This document shows positions 1-8,401 of a DNA stretch of 31,682 nt, piece after piece. Within the stretch, counting starts at the first letter, position 1. The number at the start of each line of letters is the position of its first letter. The DNA comes from Methylotenera_A sp031369365 (GTDB lineage Bacteria; Pseudomonadota; Gammaproteobacteria; Burkholderiales; Methylophilaceae), in contig JANMOP010000062.1 of assembly GCA_031369365.1 (NCBI GenBank), positions 1 to 31,682 of the forward strand. Direction: 5' to 3'. The notes below the pieces were generated by a model. It saw only the letters and a program-made list of their open reading frames with translations. It did not search any database and was not told where the DNA came from. The translations under genes and the position numbers were made by a program.

Positions 1-258
1 GAAAAAATTGCGCTAGAAGACGACTACTTTGTCAGCAAAAAACTTTATCCGAATGTCGATTTTTATAGCGGCATCGTCATGCGCGCGATGGGAATCCCCA
101 ATAGCATGTTCACCGCCATCTTCGCCCTAGCCCGCACCGCAGGCTGGATAGCGCAATGGTCTGAAATGAACGCTGACCCAGAACATAAAATTGGACGGCC
201 ACGGCAGCTTTATACGGGCGAGGCTAGGCGGGAGTTTGTGGGGATTGAGAGTAGATAA
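1..258 (+). CDS. gltA: Citrate synthase, C-terminal fragment (5' end outside window)
   Basis: Reading frame 1 is open from the first base to TAA at 256-258, giving the last 85 residues of a citrate synthase. The enzyme condenses oxaloacetate with acetyl-CoA to open the TCA cycle in the cytoplasm. Visible family hallmarks are the helix with VDFYSGIVMRAMGIP, the segment FALARTAGWIAQWSEM, and the terminal substrate-binding stretch IGRPRQLYTG, where the Arg contacts carboxylates in known structures. The end at REFVGIESR is close to the normal family C-terminus, so the 3' end is intact; only the window edge truncates it. The next gene starts 35 bp downstream on the same strand, but no functional link is evident. 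Confidence 0.95.
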   Translation, partial: EKIALEDDYFVSKKLYPNVDFYSGIVMRAMGIPNSMFTAIFALARTAGWIAQWSEMNADPEHKIGRPRQLYTGEARREFVGIESR

Positions 259-293
259 CTTGCTCACAGATTTCTTAAATTAGGCCTTAAATT

Positions 294-911
294 ATGGCAA
301 AAGATTGTTGCGATAGTGGTTGTAGTAGCAATACGCTCATCACACCAAGATATCGAAAAATACTTATGATTGCATTAGCAATAAATGCTGTCATGTTTAT
401 TGTTGAAGTAGTGGGCGGTTTTAGTTCTGGCTCGGTCTCTTTAATGGCAGATGCAATCGACTTTTTTGGCGATGCCATGAATTACGCAATTTCATTACTG
501 GTTTTATCGATGAGTTTAATGTGGCGTGCGCGTGCAGCTCTAGTTAAAGGCATCACAATGGGTCTCTTCGGCTTGTTTGTTTTAGCAAGTGCAATATGGT
601 CTTTTACACACGGCAAACTACCAGAACCTTACACGATGGGCTTAATAGGCATGCTTGCACTAGTCGCCAATGTAAGCGTCGCACTCATGTTATATGCTTA
701 TCGTGAAGGGGATGCCAATATGCGTTCTGTCTGGTTATGTAGCCGTAATGACGCTATTGGCAATCTAGCGGTCATACTTGCCGCCGTCGGCGTGTTTGGC
801 AGTGGTAGTTCTTGGCCTGATTTACTAGTTGCACTAATAATGGCAGGGCTTGGTTTATCTGCATCAATACAGGTTTCTAGGCAGGCACTCAGAGAACTTA
901 AGCAAGCGTAG
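294..911 (+). CDS. CDF-like cation transporter, short form with Cys-rich N-terminus
   Basis: A 205-residue membrane protein related to cation diffusion facilitators, which export divalent metals such as Zn, Co or Cd by proton antiport. About six hydrophobic segments fill residues 22-195. TM2 carries the acidic cluster MADAIDFFGD (D53, D56, D60). TM5 carries SRNDAIGN, where D153 and N157 replace the usual His/Asp-x3-Asp pair. The N-terminus MAKDCCDSGCSS has three cysteines that could bind metal. The cytoplasmic C-terminal domain of classical CDF proteins is absent. The ATG at 294 follows a weak TTAGG. The divergently oriented czc operon a few kilobases away supports a metal role, but the substrate cannot be told. 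A hairpin follows the stop codon directly. Confidence 0.8.
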   Translation: MAKDCCDSGCSSNTLITPRYRKILMIALAINAVMFIVEVVGGFSSGSVSLMADAIDFFGDAMNYAISLLVLSMSLMWRARAALVKGITMGLFGLFVLASAIWSFTHGKLPEPYTMGLIGMLALVANVSVALMLYAYREGDANMRSVWLCSRNDAIGNLAVILAAVGVFGSGSSWPDLLVALIMAGLGLSASIQVSRQALRELKQA

Positions 912-1222
912 CCTCGATGCAATAAAATGAAATCGAGGTTAAATATACCTAAGCCTTGATTCCGCTTTTCCTTCATCAAGGCTACAAAATATGACAAAAG
1001 AAATAGGGTCGCGGAGCAACAACAAAGAATGTTTCATGCTTAACCATTTTACCCTCTCCCCAACCCTCTGATAGAACAACTAAGTATGCGACTAGGCTGA
1101 TCAACCACATCCGCCAAGTCTCTACTAATCCCTTAAAGTGCGAGGGAATTAAGCCTCTGTGTTGCGTATCCAGTCCGGAATAACGGCGCTTCCACCCGCA
1201 TGCATATTGCCTTACAGCGCAT
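898..1222. repeat. Degenerate direct repeat, copy 1 (flanks acyltransferase gene)
   Basis: This stretch begins in the last codons of the cation transporter and matches 2591-2879 in the same orientation. Shared blocks include TAAAATGAAATCG, GGTTAAATATA, TCAAGGCTACAAAAT, TGACAAAAGAAA, GTGCGAGG and TTGCCTTRCAGSGCAT. It holds two hairpins just after the transporter stop: CCTCGAT at 912-918 with ATCGAGG at 932-938, and AGCCTTGAT at 952-960 with ATCAAGGCT at 975-983. Either could end transcription. The part at 1050-1075 (ACCCTCTCCCCAACCCTC) resembles the C-rich end of the element inside recG. Similarity is partial, with indels. No coding function is seen. Confidence 0.7.
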
Positions 1223-1496
1223 ATTAATCGAGTTTGTAAGACCTAATTCTTTTCTAACAATATTGAACACAGCCTGATTTCTCCGTGGTTTTTATTCTAA
1301 CATTGCATTCAAAACGGATGCGTCGAAAACGACATACTCCTTTCGCATATAGTCATTTTTGCATGGCTTGCACCCTCGCTCAATTTAACCTATGCTTTAC
1401 ATAACTTATGATTAATTTGAACGACGCTTATTTTTACCATTTAGTTAAGCCTTGTAGATTGCATCATTCACAATAACAACAAATCTGGAATAATCA
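1223..1496. other. Intergenic, nothing recognised
   Basis: An AT-rich stretch before the acyltransferase gene. No convincing gene, tRNA, promoter of consensus quality or terminator was seen. A reverse-strand run encoding 18 residues starting MRKEYVVF lies near 1290-1350, but it has no ribosome binding site and no recognisable relative. The acyltransferase promoter presumably lies here. Confidence 0.5.
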
Positions 1497-2576
1497 ATGA
1501 CAGAAAGCGATTCGCTAGCAATTAAGATTTGTCGAGTAATGTGCATTTTTTTTATGACCTATGTGCATGTAAACCCAGGCAAAGATAGCTGGACAGGTGA
1601 AATACCTGAATATTTGGCTCAATTAGGATACATTTTGTCCGATGTGTTAGGTCGCGCCAGTGTGCCAGCCCTAAGCGTGTTAGGCGGCTATCTAGCTATA
1701 TCGGCCTATAGCCGACGATCAAATTGGTGGATGTACGCTAAGGAAAGATGGCAAACTCTGATTACTCCACTAATCACGTGGAATGTAGTCATCATCGTGC
1801 TATCGCTAATCATTCTTTGGCTAACTGGCGCTCAAACTAGTATCATTCGCGATCTCTTACCCTTTAATCAGCTGACTCCGTCATTGATTGCTGACAGACT
1901 GACTGGCTACAATTATGGTTCTGCCACTACTGCGCTCAACTTTTTGCGTGACATTTTTATCTGTTCTCTGCTGCTACCTTTAATACTCCAGTTCATCAAG
2001 CGCCTCGGTTTCGCAGGTGTGGGAATAATCTGGCTGGCAGGATTAACTATTGGTTTTGCCCCCGTCATTATGAGGCCAAATATCTTGATGTTTTTCACAG
2101 TAGGAATCTATATGGCGCTTCAAAGCAACCAACTCATCCCTACGCTTAATACAGCTTTTAAGCTCTTAACTACACTATTAATAGCACTTGCGTTGGTTTA
2201 CTTTATCCCCGCCCTTGAGGCCAATTATGGTAAAAATTTACCGAACACTGCCTTGCGCTTAGCGGTAGCATCTTGTTTCTTAATTACAGCTATTGCTTTA
2301 AGCCGAACAAAAGTTGGCAAACTGATTGCACGTTTAGAGTCCTTGGCGTACCTGATGTTTCTCTCACATGCGACGATTATGTTGTTGTTCTGGGGTGCAT
2401 GGCAGAAGTTTTTCGGCAACGATTTGGCATGGCCGTATGCAGTTTTTTTTGTTGTGGCACCATTTGCAACGTTAATTGCACTGCTAGTAGTACATAAAGT
2501 ACTTACGCTGATGCCCGCCACTATTCAGAAAATTCTCAGCGGCAAAACAATCTCTCGACGAGCTAATCAGAATTAA
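1497..2576 (+). CDS. Membrane acyltransferase, acyltransferase-3 family
   Basis: A 359-residue polytopic protein with about ten hydrophobic segments. The layout fits the acyltransferase-3 (NodX/OafA/OpgC-type) family, which transfers acetyl or succinyl groups to sugars or glycans at the inner membrane. The first segment (about residues 8-26) ends in MTYVHVNPG, with a His where family members place their catalytic His. The usual middle region with alternating TM helices and basic loops follows, ending in KTISRRANQN. The start at 1497 has TCTGGAA about 9 bp upstream as a weak ribosome binding site. No polysaccharide genes are adjacent, so the substrate is unknown. The gene stands alone between two related direct repeats, consistent with an accessory insertion. 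Base composition is slightly more AT-rich than in its neighbours. Confidence 0.75.
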   Translation: MTESDSLAIKICRVMCIFFMTYVHVNPGKDSWTGEIPEYLAQLGYILSDVLGRASVPALSVLGGYLAISAYSRRSNWWMYAKERWQTLITPLITWNVVIIVLSLIILWLTGAQTSIIRDLLPFNQLTPSLIADRLTGYNYGSATTALNFLRDIFICSLLLPLILQFIKRLGFAGVGIIWLAGLTIGFAPVIMRPNILMFFTVGIYMALQSNQLIPTLNTAFKLLTTLLIALALVYFIPALEANYGKNLPNTALRLAVASCFLITAIALSRTKVGKLIARLESLAYLMFLSHATIMLLFWGAWQKFFGNDLAWPYAVFFVVAPFATLIALLVVHKVLTLMPATIQKILSGKTISRRANQN

Positions 2577-2590
2577 TCTTAACATATTCG

Positions 2591-2879
2591 TTAGCAAGCT
2601 AGCATCGATGAATAAAATGAAATCGGTTAAATATAATTAAGCTTTGATTCTGTTTATTCTTCGTCAAGGCTACAAAATTTGACAAAAGAAACAGGTAGCC
2701 GATAAGCGAAGAGATTGGCTTATGTTCCACCATATTATCCGCTCCTCAGCACCCTTTAGTGCGAGGATACTTATAGGGCGAGGATATTTATCGTGTGAGG
2801 ATATAAGGCCGCTGGATTCCAAGTTGCGTTGGAATGTGAGAAACACCATCTCCGCATGGATGTTGCCTTGCAGGGCATG
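2591..2879. repeat. Degenerate direct repeat, copy 2, and the whole acyltransferase-tesA gap
   Basis: This region matches 898-1222 in the same orientation and fills nearly the entire gap between the acyltransferase stop and the end of the convergent esterase gene. It contains a degenerate form of the copy-1 hairpin (AGCTTTGAT with GTCAAGGCT), a 17-bp tandem array at 2761-2811, and a perfect 7-bp inverted repeat, ATTCCAA at 2816-2822 with TTGGAAT at 2829-2835. The last resembles widespread extragenic palindromes of the type CATTCC...GGAATCCAG. No gene is seen. Confidence 0.7.
2761..2811. repeat. 17-bp tandem repeat, three copies
   Basis: Units begin at 2761, 2778 and 2795 with GCGAGGATA, GCGAGGATA and GTGAGGATA, each followed by an AT-rich tail. 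Copy 1 of the larger repeat has only one such unit (GTGCGAGGGAATTAAG near 1138), so the array seems to have expanded in copy 2. Confidence 0.7.
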
Positions 2880-2885
2880 TTTAAA

Positions 2886-3521
2886 TCAATGTAAAAAGCC
2901 TTGTGCTTTTAATTTTTCTCGTAATTCGTCGCTTACCACCGCATAGCCCTTGGCATTGGCGTGAATTTGGTCTGATTTTAAATCTTTATCTGATAGCACA
3001 TTTGAAAACACTTCGGCAATCAGCGGCGTATTGGTTTCTGTGGCAACGGTTTCATACAAGGGATGATCGGACAAATTGCCAAAAGTGGCTTTTAACGGGC
3101 TAATTTCTGGAATGGCCACCAAAATAGCTTGAATGCCTTGTGCTTTGGCCGCTGACAAAATGGCTTTTAAATTGCTAGTAATTTCAGCAGGTGCTGTTTG
3201 GTGCAACAAATCATTGCCGACTAATTCTACTATCAATAATTTTGGTTGATGCTCTGTTAACAATGCGGGCAAACGCGCTAAACCGCCTGCTGTGGTATCG
3301 CCTGGCACACCTTTGTTGATGATGTTCCAACCTGTGCTTTTTGCAAGCAAGCTAGGGTAATCTTCACCCGTATTTGCGCCATTATTTGCACCAGTGCCGT
3401 AGCTTAAACTATCCCCCAAAACAAGCACTGTTGAGCCTGTTGGAACAGCTGTGTATTTTTGTGCCTCTTTGCCACAGCTGGTGACCATTAAAATAAATAG
3501 TAAATAAATAAGTTTTTTCAT
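2886..3521 (-). CDS. tesA: SGNH/GDSL lipoprotein esterase, TesA-like
   Basis: A 211-residue SGNH hydrolase of the TesA (acyl-CoA thioesterase I / lysophospholipase L1 / arylesterase) type. It hydrolyses ester or thioester bonds, probably facing the periplasm. The N-terminus MKKLIYLLFILMVTSCGK is a lipoprotein signal with lipid-acceptor C16. Block I is GDSLSYG with nucleophile S38, the GVPGDTT Gly block follows at about 71-77, then VGND (N103) and DQIH with D184 and H187. The full catalytic set is present. It follows czcA by 31 bp on the same strand and is probably co-transcribed with the metal efflux operon, although tesA is often an independent gene. TesA proteins usually have a Sec signal; a lipid anchor is a variation. 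The substrate is not predictable. Confidence 0.88.
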   Translation of the reverse strand: MKKLIYLLFILMVTSCGKEAQKYTAVPTGSTVLVLGDSLSYGTGANNGANTGEDYPSLLAKSTGWNIINKGVPGDTTAGGLARLPALLTEHQPKLLIVELVGNDLLHQTAPAEITSNLKAILSAAKAQGIQAILVAIPEISPLKATFGNLSDHPLYETVATETNTPLIAEVFSNVLSDKDLKSDQIHANAKGYAVVSDELREKLKAQGFLH

Positions 3522-3552
3522 TTGGTATGTATAAAGGCGTGTTGATTAAAAA

Positions 3553-6500
3553 TCATGCGTTTTTGCGATGCACCATGCTATAAAGCAAAGGCAGCACCAG
3601 CAAGGTGAGCAAGGTAGATGACAACACGCCGCCAATCACCACGGTCGCCAATGGTCGCTGCACTTCTGCACCCACGCCTGTGGCAATTGCCATGGGGATA
3701 AAGCCGAATGAGGCCACTAAGGCAGTCATTAAAATGGGGCGCAGCCTTGTTAATGCGCCTTCATGCACCGCTTCATTGATGGCTTTTCCCTCAAGGCGTA
3801 AATTGTTGATAAAGGTAATCATCACTAAACCGTTGAGCACCGCCACGCCAGAGAGCGCGATAAAGCCCACGCCTGCCGAGATGGATAGTGGAATGCCAGC
3901 AAGCCACAGTGCAGTGACGCCGCCCGTGAGCGCAAACGGTATGCCGCTGAAGACGATTAAACCATCTTTAAAGTTGTTGAATACAGCGTATAGCAGCATA
4001 AATACAATCAACAAGGCCAGCGGAATAACGACTTTTAAACGGTCAGCCGCAGATTTCAATTGCTTAAATGTGCCACCCCATTCTAACCAATTGCCAGAGG
4101 GTATTTTTACATTTGTGGCAATGCCTGCTTGCGCTTCGGCCACAAAGCTGCCGATGTCGCGATTACGCACATTGGCGGTAACCACCACATTGCGCTTACC
4201 ATTGGCGCGGCTAAACTGGTTGGCACCTTGCGCCACATCTAATGTCGCCAGCTCGCTTAAGCGCATATAAGTGTTGCTGTCGTTCACTTTCAGCTTAATC
4301 GGCAAGCGTTCTAACATTTGCGTGTCCCCGCGCTGCGATTCATCTAGCCGCACCATAATATCAAAGCGCCTATCGCCATCATACACCGCACCAGCATGTG
4401 CACCGTTCATGGCAATGCTCACAGCGGTTTGAATATCTTCCATATTCACACCCAAACGTGCAATTTTTTCACGGTCGATATTCACCGTAAGCACAGGTAA
4501 ACCAGTGGTTTGCTCGACTTTTACATTGGCACTGCCTTGGGTTTTTTCCAGCACTTCGGCAATTTTTTCAGCGGTTTCGGCCATGCTTTCTAAATCATCA
4601 CCAAACACTTTTACCGCCACATCACTACGCACGCCAGAAATCAACTCATTAAAACGCATTTGAATGGGCTGAGTAAATTCATAGTTGTTACCTGGCACTT
4701 TGGCCACAGCCGCTTGTAGCTGGGCGATAAATCCATTTTTAGTTAATGTGGGGTCTGGCCACTCTGACCGTGGTTTTAAAATGATAAAAGTGTCTGCTAC
4801 GCTAGGCGGCATGGGGTCGGTGGCGATTTCTGCCGTGCCTAGCTTGGCATATATTCTTTCCACTTGTGGAAATGTTTTAATGGTTTTTTCTAACTCTTGC
4901 TGCATGGTAATGGCTTGGCTTAAGCTGGTGCCTGGAATACGCAGCGCATGTAAAGCGATGTCGCCTTCATCTAAACTAGGCACAAATTCGCTGCCCATGC
5001 GGGTGACAAGCAAGCCGCTAAGCACCACGGTTGTTACTGCCAGCGTCAGCACCACGGCTTTATTGATGAGCGTCCAATCTAGCACGGGCGTGTAGATTTT
5101 TTTGGCCCATCGCATCACAAAATTTTCTTTTTCTTCTACGCGACCAGTCACAAAAAGTGCAATGGCAGCGGGGATAAAAGTCACCGAAATAATCATGGCC
5201 GCGATTAAAGCAATCACCACCGTAAACGCCATGGGGTGGAACATTTTGCCCTCTACCCCTGACAGCGCAAAAATGGGTAAATACACCGCCATAATAATTA
5301 GTTGGCCGTAAATCAACGGTCGCCTAGCCTCGCGCGCGGCAGAGAATACCTCACTGAATCGCTCTTGCTTGGTTAAATTGCGGCCTAACGTGCCTTGCGT
5401 ATGGGCAAGGCGGCGCATGGCGTTTTCTACAATCACTACCGCACCATCAATAATAATGCCGAAATCTAGCGCGCCTAAGCTCATTAAATTGGCGCTAATT
5501 TTGTTAGATACCATGCCAGTAAACGTCATTAACATGGCCAGCGGAATCACGCACATGGTAATAATGGCGGCGCGTATATTGCCCAAAAATATAAACAAGA
5601 TGGCGATGACTAACAATGCACCTTCAATTAGATTCTTTTTAACGGTGTTAATGGCTTTATCAATCAAAATAGTACGGTCGTAAACGGCATTGGCCGTAAT
5701 GCCCGCAGGAAGTGTTTTATTCACTTCTGCTAGCTTTATTGCTACCGCCTGCGAGACTGTACGGCTATTTTCGCCCGTCAACATAAATACTGTGCCCAGA
5801 ACCACTTCTTCACCATTCATGGTGGCCGCACCTGTGCGTAAATCGCTGCCAATAGCAACCGTTGCCACGTCTTGCACACGAATAGGCGTGCCGTTACGGG
5901 TATCAACCACAATATTGCCCAAATCGTTAAGTATTTGTGTGGAATTCACACGATTGGCAACCAGCTGGCCTGGCACGCGAATTAAATACTGCTCGCCTGA
6001 TTTTTCGATATACCCAGCACCCACGTTGCTAGTATTGCGCTCTAGCGCATGCACTATATCGGTGAGTGTTAAGCCGTAACTCACCAAGGCCTCGCTATTG
6101 GGAGCAATTTGATACTGCTTACTGTAGCCGCCCACCGTATTGATTTCTGTCACGCCTGGCACATTACGCAATTGCGGCTTAATAATCCAATCTTGCACTT
6201 CACGCAAATCCATGGCGGTATAAGGCGTGCCATCAGGTTTTAGTGCGCCTGGTGTGGCAGAGACAGTCCACATAAAAATTTCGCCCAATCCTGTGGCGGT
6301 TGGCCCCATTTCAGAGCTAATGCCTGCAGGCAACTTTTCTTTTACTTGTGCAATTCGCTCTGCCACTAGCTGGCGCGCAAAGTAAATATCGGTGCCTTCT
6401 TTAAACACCACGGTCACTTGCGATAATCCATAACGCGAAATAGACCGCGTTTCTTCCAAATGAGGCAGCCCTGCCATCGCGGTTTCTATGGGGTAAGTAA

Positions 6501-6774
6501 TGCGCTGCTCAGTTTCTAGCGGTGAGTATCCAGCCGCACCTGTGTTAATTTGCACTTGCACATTAGTAATGTCGGGCACTGCATCAATCGGTAATTGTTG
6601 ATAGCTTATGATACCCATGATGGCTACGCTCAAGCTAACCAGCATGACTAGCCAGCGCTGATCAATGGCAAAAGCGATTAACTTCTCAAAAAAGCCTTTC
6701 GCGCTGTTTATTTTTAAATCATGCGGATCTATATCAGCACTTTCTAAATCATTATTTTCTGGCTTAATGGTCAT
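3553..6774 (-). CDS. czcA: Heavy-metal efflux RND pump, CzcA family
   Basis: The inner-membrane proton-driven transporter of a tripartite Co/Zn/Cd efflux system, 1073 residues from ATG 6774. I chose this start because GGGAG lies 6 bp upstream; the frame is open further up, but only to a TTG at 6795. An N-terminal TM helix and large periplasmic loop (QLPIDAVPDITNVQVQ) lead to TM4 with DFGIIIDGAVVIVENAMRRL. Its D437, D443 and E450 match the proton-relay acids of HME-RND pumps that carry divalent cations. A second loop and the C-terminal helix bundle ending PLLYSMVHRKNA follow. Length is normal (about 1040-1080). It overlaps the end of czcB by 11 bp, which indicates translational coupling. The metal specificity (Zn/Co/Cd rather than Cu/Ag) is inferred from the TM4 motif. 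Confidence 0.95.
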   Translation of the reverse strand: MTIKPENNDLESADIDPHDLKINSAKGFFEKLIAFAIDQRWLVMLVSLSVAIMGIISYQQLPIDAVPDITNVQVQINTGAAGYSPLETEQRITYPIETAMAGLPHLEETRSISRYGLSQVTVVFKEGTDIYFARQLVAERIAQVKEKLPAGISSEMGPTATGLGEIFMWTVSATPGALKPDGTPYTAMDLREVQDWIIKPQLRNVPGVTEINTVGGYSKQYQIAPNSEALVSYGLTLTDIVHALERNTSNVGAGYIEKSGEQYLIRVPGQLVANRVNSTQILNDLGNIVVDTRNGTPIRVQDVATVAIGSDLRTGAATMNGEEVVLGTVFMLTGENSRTVSQAVAIKLAEVNKTLPAGITANAVYDRTILIDKAINTVKKNLIEGALLVIAILFIFLGNIRAAIITMCVIPLAMLMTFTGMVSNKISANLMSLGALDFGIIIDGAVVIVENAMRRLAHTQGTLGRNLTKQERFSEVFSAAREARRPLIYGQLIIMAVYLPIFALSGVEGKMFHPMAFTVVIALIAAMIISVTFIPAAIALFVTGRVEEKENFVMRWAKKIYTPVLDWTLINKAVVLTLAVTTVVLSGLLVTRMGSEFVPSLDEGDIALHALRIPGTSLSQAITMQQELEKTIKTFPQVERIYAKLGTAEIATDPMPPSVADTFIILKPRSEWPDPTLTKNGFIAQLQAAVAKVPGNNYEFTQPIQMRFNELISGVRSDVAVKVFGDDLESMAETAEKIAEVLEKTQGSANVKVEQTTGLPVLTVNIDREKIARLGVNMEDIQTAVSIAMNGAHAGAVYDGDRRFDIMVRLDESQRGDTQMLERLPIKLKVNDSNTYMRLSELATLDVAQGANQFSRANGKRNVVVTANVRNRDIGSFVAEAQAGIATNVKIPSGNWLEWGGTFKQLKSAADRLKVVIPLALLIVFMLLYAVFNNFKDGLIVFSGIPFALTGGVTALWLAGIPLSISAGVGFIALSGVAVLNGLVMITFINNLRLEGKAINEAVHEGALTRLRPILMTALVASFGFIPMAIATGVGAEVQRPLATVVIGGVLSSTLLTLLVLPLLYSMVHRKNA

Positions 6775-8401
6775 GGCTAGCTCCCGCTTTGCCAAGCTCG
6801 GCTTTTACTACAAAACTGTTGCCTGCCGCATATTGTTCGCCTTCGTTTAAACCAGATAGCACTTCTACATATTTGCTATCGCGACGGCCTAACTCAACTG
6901 GTCGTGCTTCAAAATATTCGCCATAGCGGCCAAACACCACATCGCCATAGTGCAGGCTGTGTATCGCCTCAACTGAAACCGCTAGTGGCACATTCACTTC
7001 ATTTGCCACTAAATCAATATTCACAGGCAAGCCAACTAGCCAGTTTCTTTTTTGATTATTAAGCACCACGCGCGCAGTAGCGGTGCGGCTTTGTGCGTCA
7101 ATCAGCGGGGCAATGTAGGTAATTTTACCCGCTTCAGTTTGGGCAAAAGCGGTGGCGCTAACCGACACGCTTTGCCCAACCTTAACCACGCCCAAATCTT
7201 TGGTGGGAATGCTGATTTCTGCCCACACTGAGTTTAAATCGGCCACTTCAAACAATATTTGCGACAGTTCGATCACTTGCCCGCTAATCACCTGCTTGCG
7301 TGTTATCACGCCGTTAATGGGTGATTTAAGCGCATAGCCATTGCCGCTGGGTACTACATCCATACTGGTGAGTTTTTGTTGTTGGCGCGACACTTCAATT
7401 TGCGCTAGCTGCACATCATTTTTAGCCGCCAAATAATCTTGCTCGGCCGATATTTTCTCGCGCCACAAGGTTTCTTCGCGCACTAATGTGGTTTTGGCCA
7501 AGCTTAAGCGTTGTCGCGCGGCGGCTAAATCACCATGATTTTCAACCAGTGTCGGGCTAGTAATAATCGCCAAAGTTTGGCCTTTTTTTACTGTATCGCC
7601 CACATTTACCGCCACACTATTTACCACGCCGCTAATGCGCGGCAATACTTGCACAGCATTATCTGCATTGAGTTGAATTTGCCCAATCAAGCGCAAATTG
7701 GTTTGAATGTTAGCAGGCGCAGCGGTCAGTACTTCTATGGCATTATGTTTCAGTTGCTCACTTGTCAATGTCACACGCGCTTCAACTTGGTCGTAACCAA
7801 ACTCATGGCGCTTACCTGCGTGTGTTGCATCAATCGCTACTTTAAATGAATGCGGTTCAGTGACCGTTACTTTTGAAGTTAAATAATCGTTTTCTGGCGC
7901 AAATTTGAATATTTCTGCGGCGCGACCTAAGCGTGACACTATTAATTGAATCGATGAGTCTTTAGGCATCATTTGCTTGCAATTTAAATACGTGTAAAGC
8001 CTAAACTGCGGCGGTTGATTTTGCTCAAAAATCGTCACTTCTACTGCATAATCGCCATCGGTAAACAACTTACCGCCATGCGGGCCTTTTACGCTCTCAG
8101 TTAGCATGGCGGCATGATCATGCCCATCATCGCTATTTTTTTGTATTTTTTGCAGTGCTGGCAAATGATCTTTTTCGTGGTCATGCCCAGCTTCACCATG
8201 TTTTGGCGGCATGGCAATTTCTGCTTCATCTGCATGCTCGCCTGCATGATTCGCATGTTCACCTGTTGCATCAGCTTCTTCAGCATGTTCGCCATGACCA
8301 TCCTCTGCCATGGGTTTATCCGTTTTTAAAATCAAGCCTGCTGCTATAATTCCAAGCAATATAATGGCGACAACTAGCCACATTTGTTTTGTTAATTTCA
8401 T
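6764..8401 (-). CDS. czcB: RND periplasmic adaptor, CzcB family, His-rich N-terminus
   Basis: A 545-residue membrane-fusion (HlyD-type) adaptor linking CzcA to the CzcC outer-membrane channel. An N-terminal anchor (residues 7-26, WLVVAIILLGIIAAGLIL) is followed by a His/Asp/Glu-rich stretch at about 33-98 with repeated HGEHA, HANHAGEHA, GEAGHDHEKDH. This is a likely metal chelating zone, and the protein ends GASHDH. A domain at about 105-215 precedes the lipoyl/barrel-sandwich halves (VLPRISGVVNSVAVNVGDTVKKG and SPINGVITRKQVISGQ), with a helical hairpin between, then the beta-barrel and membrane-proximal domains. CzcB proteins with this layout are usually about 520 residues. Its ATG overlaps the czcC TGA as ATGA, and its 3' end overlaps czcA, so C-B-A is one coupled message. 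Confidence 0.94.
   Translation of the reverse strand: MKLTKQMWLVVAIILLGIIAAGLILKTDKPMAEDGHGEHAEEADATGEHANHAGEHADEAEIAMPPKHGEAGHDHEKDHLPALQKIQKNSDDGHDHAAMLTESVKGPHGGKLFTDGDYAVEVTIFEQNQPPQFRLYTYLNCKQMMPKDSSIQLIVSRLGRAAEIFKFAPENDYLTSKVTVTEPHSFKVAIDATHAGKRHEFGYDQVEARVTLTSEQLKHNAIEVLTAAPANIQTNLRLIGQIQLNADNAVQVLPRISGVVNSVAVNVGDTVKKGQTLAIITSPTLVENHGDLAAARQRLSLAKTTLVREETLWREKISAEQDYLAAKNDVQLAQIEVSRQQQKLTSMDVVPSGNGYALKSPINGVITRKQVISGQVIELSQILFEVADLNSVWAEISIPTKDLGVVKVGQSVSVSATAFAQTEAGKITYIAPLIDAQSRTATARVVLNNQKRNWLVGLPVNIDLVANEVNVPLAVSVEAIHSLHYGDVVFGRYGEYFEARPVELGRRDSKYVEVLSGLNEGEQYAAGNSFVVKAELGKAGASHDH

Noticed and set aside
1290..1350. Minus-strand 18-codon ORF starting MRKEYVVF
   Set aside because: Too short, no ribosome binding site, and no recognised family.
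2722..2946. Plus-strand 74-residue ORF in the acyltransferase-tesA gap
   Set aside because: It consists of the direct repeat and tandem array, then runs antisense into tesA; no protein similarity was seen.
3605..6079. Several plus-strand open frames opposite czcA (for example 3605-4270, 4685-5095, 5369-5683, 5690-6079)
   Set aside because: They lie antisense to a strongly supported RND pump gene, have no recognisable domains, and arise from codon bias on the other strand.
6775..6795. Upstream start of czcA at 6795
   Set aside because: The codon is TTG. ATG 6774 has GGGAG 6 bp upstream and gives the usual overlap with czcB.
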